Position numbers and translations under genes: made by a program. DNA of 27,337 bases. Origin: Reclinomonas americana ATCC 50394 (Eukaryota; Jakobida; Jakobea; Jakobida). The DNA is taken from NCBI GenBank assembly GCA_048213135.1, contig PS015111.1:33455-60791 (forward strand), in the 5' to 3' direction. Of the stretch, positions 1-8,146 are shown piece after piece; position 1 is the stretch's first letter; every line of letters begins with the position of its first letter. The notes beneath the pieces were generated by a model. That model was given only the letters and a program-made list of their open reading frames with translations, was not told the DNA's origin and did no database searches.

Positions 1-28
1 GTTGATATTCTCCCAAGTGAGAACTGGA

Positions 29-91
29 CTGTCTTCGGCTGATTTAGCAGACTACTTCTGACAGTTGAAGAAGGAGCCATCTGTCCTCTCC
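29..91. repeat. Left inverted repeat of the DIRS-like element
   Basis: Positions 73-91 (ggagccatctgtcctctcc) are an exact reverse complement of 8147-8165. Weaker matching continues outward through a shared tttagcagact block and a gacagttga block to about 29. The repeat lies about 200 nt beyond the recombinase stop codon, where a DIRS 3' terminal repeat or internal complementary region is expected. Positions 1-28 show no match to the other side. Confidence 0.6.
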
Positions 92-289
92 TCCCTGTCG
101 CTGTCCAATCCACTCCTTGCAGGAGTCGCCAAGAGTCCAACTACCCTGAAGTCGACAACAGTGCCACAACCAACACTGCAGCATTCCCAACTCCACCGAA
201 GTCCCTCTTCAAAACACGACAACAGACATCCCGCCAAAAAGCTCCATCAATCCCATTATCACAATGCCAACTCGACCGCTCCGGTCGGT
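92..289 (-). other. 3' non-coding region of the DIRS-like element
   Basis: This stretch lies between the recombinase stop codon and the left inverted repeat. I see no supported coding region here; open frames on the plus strand are shadows. In DIRS elements an internal complementary region can sit here, but I could not match one by eye. Confidence 0.4.
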
Positions 290-3200
290 CTAGAGTCCCA
301 TAGACACGGTCAAGTTGTTCGAACGGCCCGACGTCCTGTCAAACTCCCTTGCTTGCCGCACCAACTTCTCAACCGCCCCACTGCCACTGTCCTCCACTAA
401 CGCTTCGTCGGCCACCATCTCCCTCTCCCAGTCGTGCTCCAGCTCGCTGACTCTGGCGTACCTCACGACCACTGCAGACTTCGCCGCGAAGCCTGCCATC
501 GCAGTCGCCATGTCTCGCGACACGCCGGCAGCGACCATCAACGTCACACCAGTAACGCGAAGTGTGTGGCTGGCCACGCGATCCACCGGCATTCCAACTA
601 CCTTCGCTGCCTCCTTGACCACCTCGGTGAACCGCAATAAAGCACGTACTCTCGGTTTCGAATACGACGGTGCCGACAAGAAGAGAGTCTTGCTCTCAGC
701 AGCGTACTTGGGATTCAACTGGCCCTCAATGCTCGGTCTCCACATGTTGATATATCTCGACATTAGAGTCACCGGACACGTCCACTCACAAGAACCTCTT
801 CCCACCACATAAGCGTCACTCCTACTCCCAGACTGCTTGTTCTTCCGCCACCGCATCCACACCGTCATCGTGTCATTGCCGAAGTCAATGTCGTCCGTAG
901 TGAGTCTCATCAAATCCGACTCCCGAAGACACAGACGAACACCCAGCATGATGATCGACAAGTTGCGCCCGATCATGTACCACCGAGCCTTCCCCTTAGC
1001 TCCCTTCGCCTCGGCCGCACTGAGTTCGGCAGCCCATCTCAACGCTACCTTCCTCAGCGTAGATATGCTGAACGGTACATGCAGCAACTTCTGTGTCTCC
1101 ACATTCGACGCCTCCGAGCTCTTGATTCGTTTCATCCCAAGTAGAACACTAGCGTTAAAGGCATTCCATGGGCTGGCAAGTCCGTTAAGAAGGTGTATCG
1201 CCTTGGCCGCACCGATCACGCCACACACCGCAGAAAGACTCACCCGCTCGGCACACAGTTCCACCATCATGAGCCTCATCGCGTCGGCGCTACCATGAAG
1301 CACCTCCAGTCCCTTCCGCTGACAATACGATGTGTACAACCCCCACGACCTCTCCCTCTGCTTACGAGTTGACTCCGCGAGACTGGCGGCGGCCAGTCTC
1401 TCCAACAACTCACTAACTGCTTCCTCGCCGGCAGCCACTGCCGCCGCCAAGGTGTTCCTCAAGTAGTCCCGTCTACCAGATACATGCTGACTGACCATCC
1501 CCCTGTCGCCCAGTCGCGACATGGTTCCAACACCGAGTAATCGGGAGCTGGAGCGAAGTGCACCCACGGTGTTCTGTCCATCTTCAGCTTGCTCCCTTGC
1601 TTCATGCTCTTGAGCAGCGACCAAAAGTCCATCGCCTTCCACTTGGGTACCAAGCATACTGCTCGTGCCCGTGAATCCTTGATTACCCGCAGAATGCGTG
1701 TCAGCAGAGAGAACGGTGCCACGACCAAGTTCAGTGGCTCCTCCGCCCAGTTCGTAGCTGCCAACGCGTCCCTGCCCCGCACCTCCAAAGTGTTGTACCG
1801 CTCGCAGCGCTTGTTCGCGCTGTTGGCGAACCTGTCGCACGTAAACACTCCAAACCTGTTCACTATGCGCTTCCATGCGACGTCCGTCAGCGTCCACTCT
1901 CCCATCCGCATGGAGCGAGAGAGCTGATCCGCCAGTCCATTCGCTTCTGAGACCAGCCAACGAGGACGCAACATCGTGATGTTGTTCTGATGCGCCAGTA
2001 GCCAAATATCTCTCGCCACTTGTTCCATCCCCACATTCGCGCTCCTGCCGTTGCGGAGACAGGCTGCGGCGTTGGAAGAGTCCGTAACTACTCTTATCAC
2101 CGTGTTCGCCAGGTAACCCTTCCAGTACTGCAGCGCCAGTAGCACCGTGTACAACTCCAATAGGGCGATGTGCTCCGATCGACCGTCCACGCCACCAAAC
2201 CGGTCCGGGATCACCGTTGACTCCCACGAACCCTGAATCCACATGCTCGCCAAGTGTGCTCCCCATCCCGACAGAGAGGCGTCCGTTGTCAATTCCACGA
2301 ACAAGGGACCGCTCAACGAACCCAACAGAGGAGAGTGCCGAATCGTCCTCTTGTTGCTCCCTGTCAAGTGTCGCGCTCCAAACGCCAATGTGTCCGCCTC
2401 TGCGTCTCCCAAGCGCGCTAGCCTCCGACCCCTCGGGTCTCCAAGTCGATCCCACACGCCATCCAGCCACCGTAGCAGCTGAATGGTCACTAACTTCGCC
2501 ACCCGACACCCTCGGTCCGCCCATGAAAGTTTCCCAGTCAGAGACGCAACTGTTGAGATCTCCACTTCCTGTCCACATCGCTGACTCTGTAACAAGTCCC
2601 TGCATTGCTGCTGCATCGCCGCCAGCTTGGGTGGAGGCACCCTCACCCACCATTTCGACGAAGCTGTGTGGTACTGAAACCCCAAAAACTGAAACTTCAT
2701 GCTCGGCTCCAGCACTGACTTCTCCTCCGCCACTTGTATGGCGAGGAGGCGTAACAACTGAAGCGTAACGCGCAGGTCGTTCTTCAATGTCTCTGCGTCC
2801 CGTGCCAGCAAAATGAGGTCGTCGAGGTATGCTATGACCGTGATTGAGCGGCGGCGCAGGTATCCCACCACTAGGCGCACCATCATTGTAAAGCACAGAG
2901 GGGCGAGGCAATGACCAAACACCAGCACCTGCTGCGTGTACACTTGGCCCTCCAGCTCGAAAGCCATCAAATTGGCCAACTCCTCCGACAGCATCGCGCC
3001 GTGATACCCACTGCGGAAGTCCAGTGTCACCGCCACGTTGTTCCGCTCTATCAACAGCTCCAACACCGACAAGTCCTCCATCCGCATCGTCCGACGAGAC
3101 GACTTGCGTGCTCCCGTCGACCGGTAGTACTCGTTGAGTGCTCGCAGATCGTGAATCGGTCGCCTCTTGCCGTTCGACTTGGGTACCGTAAACATTGGAG

Positions 3201-5905
3201 ACAACCACACCGTGCTCGACTCCGGCAACACGGCGCGTCTCGCCACTCCCGTACGGAGCCAGTCTGGCAACTCGTGCTGAAAAAACGCTCTGTCCAGTTC
3301 CGACGGTGAATGCCGAGCCAGCGACTGCACCGGTTGTCGCTGCGGCAAATCCCGCACCGGCCGTAGATGGATGCCAAACCGTGTCCACGCCGCCGGGCGC
3401 GCAAACGAACTCTGAACCACTCGCGATCCCAACACCGTGCTGAACGATTCCTCCGCCATATCGTCGCACTGAGGTCCCGACAGCACCCAGGCGAGAGTCT
3501 GCCATGCCAGCGTTCCGCGTGAAAAGGAACCCGCTGTTGCCGTGCGGTCTGGGAAGCGACTCAACAGTTCCGGTGGTCCCTCCCACAGACGAATCACGGC
3601 GGGCGTTCCGAAAAAACTGACTCACGTCCGCGCCATACACAGCCGCCGAATCCCATCCTGTCGGCACCGCCGACAACGGCCACCGGGCCAGCTCCTCAGT
3701 ACTAACTGCCGTAGCCACCGCTGGCGTGAATGGCATGAGCCTCGGTGAGTAGCCCGCACGAGAGTCACTTCCACCGTTGGTGGTAGCCTCCGGGTTGAAT
3801 TGCGTGTCGTCGTCGGCAAAGAGTGCCGACGGCGCAAAAGGGGTGAGCTCCGCGCTGACTCTCTCCATCCACTCCGTGGTAGGATTCCCGGCCTCCTCCA
3901 ACGACACGCAATTGTACGTTCCTTCCACCTCCGTGGTTCTCCTCTCATCCTCCTCCATCGCGCTAACATAACTACTACTCCAACTTCCCTCTGCTACCTT
4001 TCTCCTTTGCAGTCCGCCGCTGCCCACTATGCTACTCTCTCTCTTCTCACCACCATCCCAATCTTGTGACCTCCACGGCCATGTTCTCTCCTCTGCACTC
4101 CCTGTGCCTCTCTCCCTTCCAGCAAGAAACGAGTACTGCGGTCCAGCATTCATTTGAGACGCACTCATTCCCACTGATCCCGCGGCACCGCCGCCTCTTC
4201 CACCACGGAAGCCCTGACCACGGCCCCGTGCCATGTGGCTGTCGCCGCGGAGAAAATTCCCCGACGGCGCGTGGCCGCGGCCTCCGCGTCCACCGCGGAA
4301 GTTCGACTGTGTCAGCTGCTGCCCCATGCCATACGCCGCGGCCTGTCGCTGTTGCTGCTGACGCCACTCCTGCACCATCTGTGGCGCGTGGCCCACCCCG
4401 TGCGCGACCCGCTTCTTGAGTGGTGGCCCGTCTCCCTCGTCGCCACCACCGCCGCCAACAGCAGCGCCAGCACTCCTGCTCATGTCTTTCGACAGGCGCT
4501 TCAGGCGAATCGCCTGTGCCTCCTCGAACGCCTTCGTCACGCACTCTCTGGCCTTGTCAAACAGCTTCGTCTGGAACTTGAGGACACACTCCAACCACTG
4601 CATTCCATCCGTCACATTCGACAGTTCCACCTGGAACGCCGGCCACTCAGCAATCATGAAGTGATTCATCCACAACGACTCGGCACCACTAGCCCAACCG
4701 CCGCCCGCGACACGCTGGAAGAGCGGGCGCGGCACATCGGCTGGCGCCGTGTCCGTCGCCGCCCCACTGAGCTGAGTAATCATGGTCGCTCGAGAACGAA
4801 AGTAGACCTCCGCAGCCTTCTCCAAGTCACCCAGCGTCTGCGCCCGGCGCATGTGAGGGCGATCAAGGCTGGCGTCGCTCTCGTCACCAGCAAGTAGGTC
4901 TATGCGTCCAGAGGCACCACACGCGCTGGCCGTCATTCGCCACTCCTCTGGCGTCACCATGAATAACCATGGTGCCACCTTATTGCGAAAGGTGTCACCC
5001 TCCAGTACCATCTCCTTCGAGATGCCGAGCTGCTCGGGCGTCAGTCTACTGTAGTTCAGTTTGGTCTCCCACGTCGGCACACACCCATGCGCCTGCACGT
5101 ACGACTGCCGTACCACGCTTCCCGCCCCCGTCTTGAAGTCCTTCAAGGTCAACAATCGAGCACCAGGCGCGACGCCAGCCGACATCGTCGACGACGCCGC
5201 CGCAGCGGCGATTCCAGCGGCCAGCGCCGACCCTTGAACTTGCGCGTGTGCCAACGGCACCGTCAGTGGAGCAGAGGCCAGAGCCTCAGAGGTGGACACC
5301 GGCACGACACTCGGAGCCGCTAGAGGTGGTGGTGGTGGCGGTGGAGGTGGCGGTGGAACTGCGACCGACGCAGGTTGCGCTCGGGGTGCCATGTCCACGG
5401 CGAACTGAGCCAAACGCTCGTCAATGCGGCGTACCAACGCCTCTTGCCCGCCTTGGACGCGAACAATCATCGACTCCAGCTCATGGAACCCTTGCTGGAC
5501 GGCGACATCCGTCTGCCACACCGCACGCGAGAGGTACCGCACTTGGTCCGCCATCGCGGTAAACGACACCTCCTCCTCCTCCTCCTCCTCCTCCCCCGCA
5601 GGGTTAGCGGGGCGAGCAGGCGCGCTAACGGCAGGCGCCGCTGCCGTCGCGTGATCCGCCGGCGACTGCGGCCCCGCCATGGCCGCCGCGACAGTGCGCT
5701 CGTGAAGCATGCGACGAGCCTCACCATCCCCCACAGCAGACGCCGCCGACGTGGCACCCGAGGCTGCTGCCGCCGCAGCCGCCTCTGCTGAGCCGCCACC
5801 GGCCGCCACGCCGTCCCCACGAGCAGCCGCCGGCAGCAGGAAGCCCGTCGGTGCCACACCATCGCTCGTCGACGAAGAGCCGATTCCTCCTGTGAGATGT
5901 AGCAA
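290..5905 (-). CDS. Gag-linker-tyrosine recombinase polyprotein of a DIRS-like element
   Basis: A single frame of about 1870 codons. Residues 1-570 are Gag-like: an Ala/Gly-rich start, a Glu run (105-112), a poly-Pro run (184-194), a basic PPLKKRV possible nuclear signal (494-500) and RGG-type repeats (537-572) that would bind nucleic acid. Residues 766-1483 run through the nested RT ORF, are rich in Gly, Val and Ser, and show no domain I recognise. Residues 1509-1871 form a tyrosine recombinase with Arg1661, His1780-x-x-Arg1783 and Tyr1816 (codon at 458-460). It would integrate the circular DNA intermediate. No ATG opens the frame: 5905 is TTG and an in-frame stop lies at 5933-5935. Translation may begin at the ATG at 5710, or a spliced 5' exon may supply the start (see 6382-6478). 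Confidence 0.85.
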   Translation of the reverse strand: MLHLTGGIGSSSTSDGVAPTGFLLPAAARGDGVAAGGGSAEAAAAAAASGATSAASAVGDGEARRMLHERTVAAAMAGPQSPADHATAAAPAVSAPARPANPAGEEEEEEEEVSFTAMADQVRYLSRAVWQTDVAVQQGFHELESMIVRVQGGQEALVRRIDERLAQFAVDMAPRAQPASVAVPPPPPPPPPPPLAAPSVVPVSTSEALASAPLTVPLAHAQVQGSALAAGIAAAAASSTMSAGVAPGARLLTLKDFKTGAGSVVRQSYVQAHGCVPTWETKLNYSRLTPEQLGISKEMVLEGDTFRNKVAPWLFMVTPEEWRMTASACGASGRIDLLAGDESDASLDRPHMRRAQTLGDLEKAAEVYFRSRATMITQLSGAATDTAPADVPRPLFQRVAGGGWASGAESLWMNHFMIAEWPAFQVELSNVTDGMQWLECVLKFQTKLFDKARECVTKAFEEAQAIRLKRLSKDMSRSAGAAVGGGGGDEGDGPPLKKRVAHGVGHAPQMVQEWRQQQQRQAAAYGMGQQLTQSNFRGGRGGRGHAPSGNFLRGDSHMARGRGQGFRGGRGGGAAGSVGMSASQMNAGPQYSFLAGRERGTGSAEERTWPWRSQDWDGGEKRESSIVGSGGLQRRKVAEGSWSSSYVSAMEEDERRTTEVEGTYNCVSLEEAGNPTTEWMERVSAELTPFAPSALFADDDTQFNPEATTNGGSDSRAGYSPRLMPFTPAVATAVSTEELARWPLSAVPTGWDSAAVYGADVSQFFRNARRDSSVGGTTGTVESLPRPHGNSGFLFTRNAGMADSRLGAVGTSVRRYGGGIVQHGVGIASGSEFVCAPGGVDTVWHPSTAGAGFAAATTGAVAGSAFTVGTGQSVFSARVARLAPYGSGETRRVAGVEHGVVVSNVYGTQVERQEATDSRSASTQRVLPVDGSTQVVSSDDADGGLVGVGAVDRAEQRGGDTGLPQWVSRRDAVGGVGQFDGFRAGGPSVHAAGAGVWSLPRPSVLYNDGAPSGGIPAPPLNHGHSIPRRPHFAGTGRRDIEERPARYASVVTPPRHTSGGGEVSAGAEHEVSVFGVSVPHSFVEMVGEGASTQAGGDAAAMQGLVTESAMWTGSGDLNSCVSDWETFMGGPRVSGGEVSDHSAATVAGWRVGSTWRPEGSEASALGRRRGGHIGVWSATLDREQQEDDSALSSVGFVERSLVRGIDNGRLSVGMGSTLGEHVDSGFVGVNGDPGPVWWRGRSIGAHRPIGVVHGATGAAVLEGLPGEHGDKSSYGLFQRRSLSPQRQERECGDGTSGERYLATGASEQHHDVASSLAGLRSEWTGGSALSLHADGRVDADGRRMEAHSEQVWSVYVRQVRQQREQALRAVQHFGGAGQGRVGSYELGGGATELGRGTVLSADTHSAGNQGFTGTSSMLGTQVEGDGLLVAAQEHEAREQAEDGQNTVGALRSSSRLLGVGTMSRLGDRGMVSQHVSGRRDYLRNTLAAAVAAGEEAVSELLERLAAASLAESTRKQRERSWGLYTSYCQRKGLEVLHGSADAMRLMMVELCAERVSLSAVCGVIGAAKAIHLLNGLASPWNAFNASVLLGMKRIKSSEASNVETQKLLHVPFSISTLRKVALRWAAELSAAEAKGAKGKARWYMIGRNLSIIMLGVRLCLRESDLMRLTTDDIDFGNDTMTVWMRWRKNKQSGSRSDAYVVGRGSCEWTCPVTLMSRYINMWRPSIEGQLNPKYAAESKTLFLSAPSYSKPRVRALLRFTEVVKEAAKVVGMPVDRVASHTLRVTGVTLMVAAGVSRDMATAMAGFAAKSAVVVRYARVSELEHDWEREMVADEALVEDSGSGAVEKLVRQAREFDRTSGRSNNLTVSMGL
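293..1381 (-). other. Tyrosine recombinase (phage integrase-like) domain
   Basis: This is the C-terminal domain of the long frame. An N-terminal core-binding part begins near residue 1509. The catalytic part follows, with a first Arg in LCLRESDL (1661), a basic KNKQ strand likely to carry the beta-hairpin Lys, HTLR (1780-1783) and the nucleophile in VVRYARVS (Tyr1816). All four residues of the R-H-R-Y set are intact. The domain starts only about 80 nt after the stop of the nested RT ORF, so the domain itself does not overlap the RT. Confidence 0.88.
1459..3621 (-). CDS. Reverse transcriptase - RNase H - DIRS methyltransferase-like ORF
   Basis: The frame lies +1 relative to the Gag frame. It opens after a TGA at 3622-3624 and ends at 1459; the residue numbers here start at 3597. 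RT: a basic substrate-binding segment (KSNGKRRPIHDLRALNEYY, 140-158), motif A with Asp193 (LDFRSGYH), and YLDD at 257-260 (codons 2818-2829). RNase H: Asp439 (TTDAS), Glu481, Asp506 (VTDSS) and Asp557 (ADQLS), so the acidic set is complete. Residues 584-660 match the module usually called the DIRS methyltransferase (CDRFANSAN, then VVAPFSLL, then VPKWKAMDFW). The first ATG is at 3459, inside the RT N-terminus, and 3597 is GTG. Independent initiation therefore fits poorly, and expression as a Gag fusion by +1 frameshift is more likely. Confidence 0.88.
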   Translation of the reverse strand, partial: VSFFGTPAVIRLWEGPPELLSRFPDRTATAGSFSRGTLAWQTLAWVLSGPQCDDMAEESFSTVLGSRVVQSSFARPAAWTRFGIHLRPVRDLPQRQPVQSLARHSPSELDRAFFQHELPDWLRTGVARRAVLPESSTVWLSPMFTVPKSNGKRRPIHDLRALNEYYRSTGARKSSRRTMRMEDLSVLELLIERNNVAVTLDFRSGYHGAMLSEELANLMAFELEGQVYTQQVLVFGHCLAPLCFTMMVRLVVGYLRRRSITVIAYLDDLILLARDAETLKNDLRVTLQLLRLLAIQVAEEKSVLEPSMKFQFLGFQYHTASSKWWVRVPPPKLAAMQQQCRDLLQSQRCGQEVEISTVASLTGKLSWADRGCRVAKLVTIQLLRWLDGVWDRLGDPRGRRLARLGDAEADTLAFGARHLTGSNKRTIRHSPLLGSLSGPLFVELTTDASLSGWGAHLASMWIQGSWESTVIPDRFGGVDGRSEHIALLELYTVLLALQYWKGYLANTVIRVVTDSSNAAACLRNGRSANVGMEQVARDIWLLAHQNNITMLRPRWLVSEANGLADQLSRSMRMGEWTLTDVAWKRIVNRFGVFTCDRFANSANKRCERYNTLEVRGRDALAATNWAEEPLNLVVAPFSLLTRILRVIKDSRARAVCLVPKWKAMDFWSLLKSMKQGSKLKMDRTPWVHFAPAPDYSVLEPCRDWATGGWSVSMYLVDGTT
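3608..3616 (-). promoter_or_regulatory. Predicted +1 ribosomal frameshift site (TTT TTT CGG)
   Basis: Read on the minus strand in the Gag frame, the codons are CAG TTT TTT CGG. A one-base forward slip moves Phe-tRNA from UUU to UUC and enters the RT frame. UUU followed by a CGN codon is the known +1 context in influenza PA-X and in amalgaviruses. The RT frame is closed by TGA at 3622-3624, so the slip must occur downstream of it, and this run begins 6 nt further on. The shifted product would join about 765 Gag-frame residues to about 716 RT-frame residues. The motif and frame geometry are seen directly; function is inferred. Confidence 0.6.
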
Positions 5906-6381
5906 AGGGAGAAGAGAGGAAATCAGTGAGTTCTATGAGGGATGCACCATCATTCCGTGAGTGCACGGCGCACTACGCCATCCCTCTCCCACCCTCCTTC
6001 TCCCCCTCCCCTCAACTCCAGAGCAGAATGAAATACTGAGTGCATGTCGCTCGCCAGAGAACCGTGCGCGAAGGGAAGAGAAACATATACAGCATGACAA
6101 CGCATGCGTGCCCGGGTTACATTCGGGTCACAGCGCACATAGGGAGATAGCAAACGTCGGGGGAGGCATGGTGGGCCACACACGGCTCACACACGACACG
6201 AGTTTGAGGAGTGATTCGTGAGGAGAGCAACCGAAATAAAGGAGAGCATTTCGGAGCACAGAGATGATGAGGAACGAGGAAACGCTAAAAGACGCCCTCT
6301 TGTGGTCGCAAACGTGCGGACAGACTGCGTACGAGGTAAAGCCCCGCAAAGTGGCGCGCCAAAAGACACCCACCCACGCAC

Positions 6382-6478
6382 CCGCCGTAAATTCGCGTGA
6401 CACTGCCGATCCACCCCCAACGCCCCCTCCACCCCCCTCCGACGCCAAGTTCGACGAACTAGATCCCCCAGCACTCAT
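6382..6478 (-). CDS. Candidate 5' exon supplying the Gag start codon
   Basis: An ATG at 6478 opens a frame beginning MSAGGSSSSNLASE, similar in style to the Ala/Gly/Ser-rich Gag start. A donor-like G|GTGCGT follows position 6382 after one extra base (phase 1). A pyrimidine-containing CACAG acceptor at 5890-5891 leaves two bases before the Gag frame. The join would give a Gly codon and a continuous Gly/Ser-rich N-terminus, removing a 492-nt intron. Phase agreement is the only support. The alternative is initiation at the ATG at 5710. Confidence 0.35.
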
Positions 6479-7518
6479 TGCAACAGCAGGCGAGGAACGA
6501 CAAAAAACACGCAGACAAGGTTGCACCCCCAAGAAATCGAAAGTCACGCGGAAAAACGAAATTGAACAAGGTCAAGTTGTGGTGGTGTGGTCCTCGCGCA
6601 GCGAGATGAGAGCAAACAAATATGCAGTTAGACAGACGCGGAGTACACCGGAGTCCAACAGTCAAACGACCTGTTTGGGCCAACCCGGAGTAATCCCCTT
6701 TGCGCGACACAAGTTCTCGCAGTTCCTAATTAGGCGCGTCTCCTCTTTCTACCACTTGTCTCTCGGCACCTGAAACCCCACTCTCTATTGGAGCTGTGTC
6801 TCTGCACAAGACTCCCCTGGTGCCAACCCTGACACACAACCACACGTGCGCAGAGCGTTATGAGAGAAACCCTCTGCACACAAAGACGGAAAAGCACAAC
6901 TCACGCGGTGGGCCCTCAGGCTCCAATTAAATAGTCAAAACACAGCTCCGAGGCGACGGTGCCTCAGCACTCACACGCACTCGCACGCAAAGGAATAAAG
7001 GGGAGCTAGTGATGACGCGGGAACAAGAAAACACAGGCCGCGAGAAAAAGAAGCCAGTGAGTCTCGCGAGTGGAGATGTGCCGCAACCTGCGTCGGCATG
7101 CGAACGACCAATGCCAACCGGCTTGTGGAGAGAAAGGCGACAAAGGGTGCCCCCAGCTTCTTGTGGCCAGTCACCGACCTCCCCACCGCATGCGAGTGGC
7201 GGGAGGTAGTGCTGAGACACCGCTCGGCGACCCCCCTCTCCCCCCTTCTAACCCGGCACAAACTCCCTCAAGAGTGAATAGCGACTTGCCCGCAAGCAAA
7301 GACAGGCAACCACACAATAGCCCCTTGTGTGAGAAAAGGATGCCATAACATAAAGCCGCGCTTTGTAACCATCATCTTTCTTGATGAGACCAGAAGGGGT
7401 GCACCACAGCGGGGATAAAAGAAAAAGAACACAGGGGAAGCGGGCATCCACCCACAGGCTACGTGCAATCCTAGTCAGCATCCCCCTCTGCCAACCCACT
7501 CGCCTCGCCACACCCCAC

Positions 7519-7553
7519 ATACACACACACACACACATCCACCATGACCACTC

Positions 7554-7584
<31 letters not shown>

Positions 7585-7636
7585 ACACACACACACACAC
7601 ACATACACACACACACATACACACACACACACACCC
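7519..7636. repeat. (CA)n / (TG)n microsatellite
   Basis: Nearly pure CA dinucleotides, broken by a short unique patch at about 7538-7552 and single changes (gaac, atac). Such alternating purine-pyrimidine DNA can form Z-DNA. It lies inside the leader of the DIRS-like element. Confidence 0.95.
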
Positions 7637-8089
7637 AACAGCTCCTGTGCGAATCCGCGCAACTCGAGATGTACCACCGCCATGTCCATCACACACACCT
7701 CCACTCAAACACAACACTCCCCAACAAATAACAGTACGAACACCGGCGAGCGAGTGGGGGGCGGCTGCTCACCAGAGCAACCTGGATGGTTTCACTCACG
7801 ACACTCGAAAAGGGTGTGTGAGAGTGACTAACGTGAAAACCTCTGAGTGGACTTCTGCTCTTCAAGCCCGCGACCCTCCCCGCCCCCAACTCCTCCCCTC
7901 CCTCCCCCCTCCCCCGTGCATAGCACGAGGAAAGGAAGAAACCCACACGCTCCTTTCAGGTTTCTCAGTTCCTTCACTGGAATCCACCCAGCACAAACAC
8001 ACAAGGCAGTGTCCTTGACACATCAAGGGCATAACTGTCTGCCTAGCCGCCCCTCCCACACCGAATATCGGTATCGGAAAAGCAACTAG

Positions 8090-8121
8090 GTGGTCTCCTC
8101 TCACAGAGTAAGGGAGACCAC
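8090..8121. repeat. Short hairpin near the right inverted repeat
   Basis: gtggtctcc at 8090-8098 pairs exactly with ggagaccac at 8113-8121 across a 14-nt loop. It sits about 25 nt inside the right inverted repeat. Its function is unknown and it could be chance. Confidence 0.5.
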
Positions 8122-8146
8122 AGAAACAAGCAGTCTTTTGCAGTAC

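Larger units (their letters stand above)
5906..8146 (-). other. Long leader of the DIRS-like element, mostly non-coding
   Basis: About 2.2 kb lies between the right inverted repeat and the Gag-like frame. I see no conserved protein here except the short candidate exon at 6382-6478. The stretch holds a CA microsatellite (7519-7636), a small hairpin (8090-8121) and purine/pyrimidine-skewed patches. Apparent ORFs over the CA repeat (runs of Thr-His or Cys-Val) are repeat translations, not genes. Confidence 0.45.

Noticed and set aside
4047-4897. Overlapping ORFs on both strands across the Gag-like region
   Set aside because: They are shadow frames of GC-rich, low-complexity Gag coding sequence, while the long minus frame is continuous and leads to the recombinase.
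6128-6547. Minus ORF of about 139 codons treated as a separate gene
   Set aside because: The listed start is not ATG, and beyond the first 33 codons from the ATG at 6478 the sequence has no recognisable content. Only the short candidate exon was kept.
7519-7636. CRISPR-like array or regularly spaced repeats
   Set aside because: The repeats are simple dinucleotide and short tandem units without spacers, in a eukaryotic context.
7248-7831. Long Cys/Val and Thr/His open frames over the CA repeat
   Set aside because: They are translations of a dinucleotide repeat in every frame and have no conserved content.
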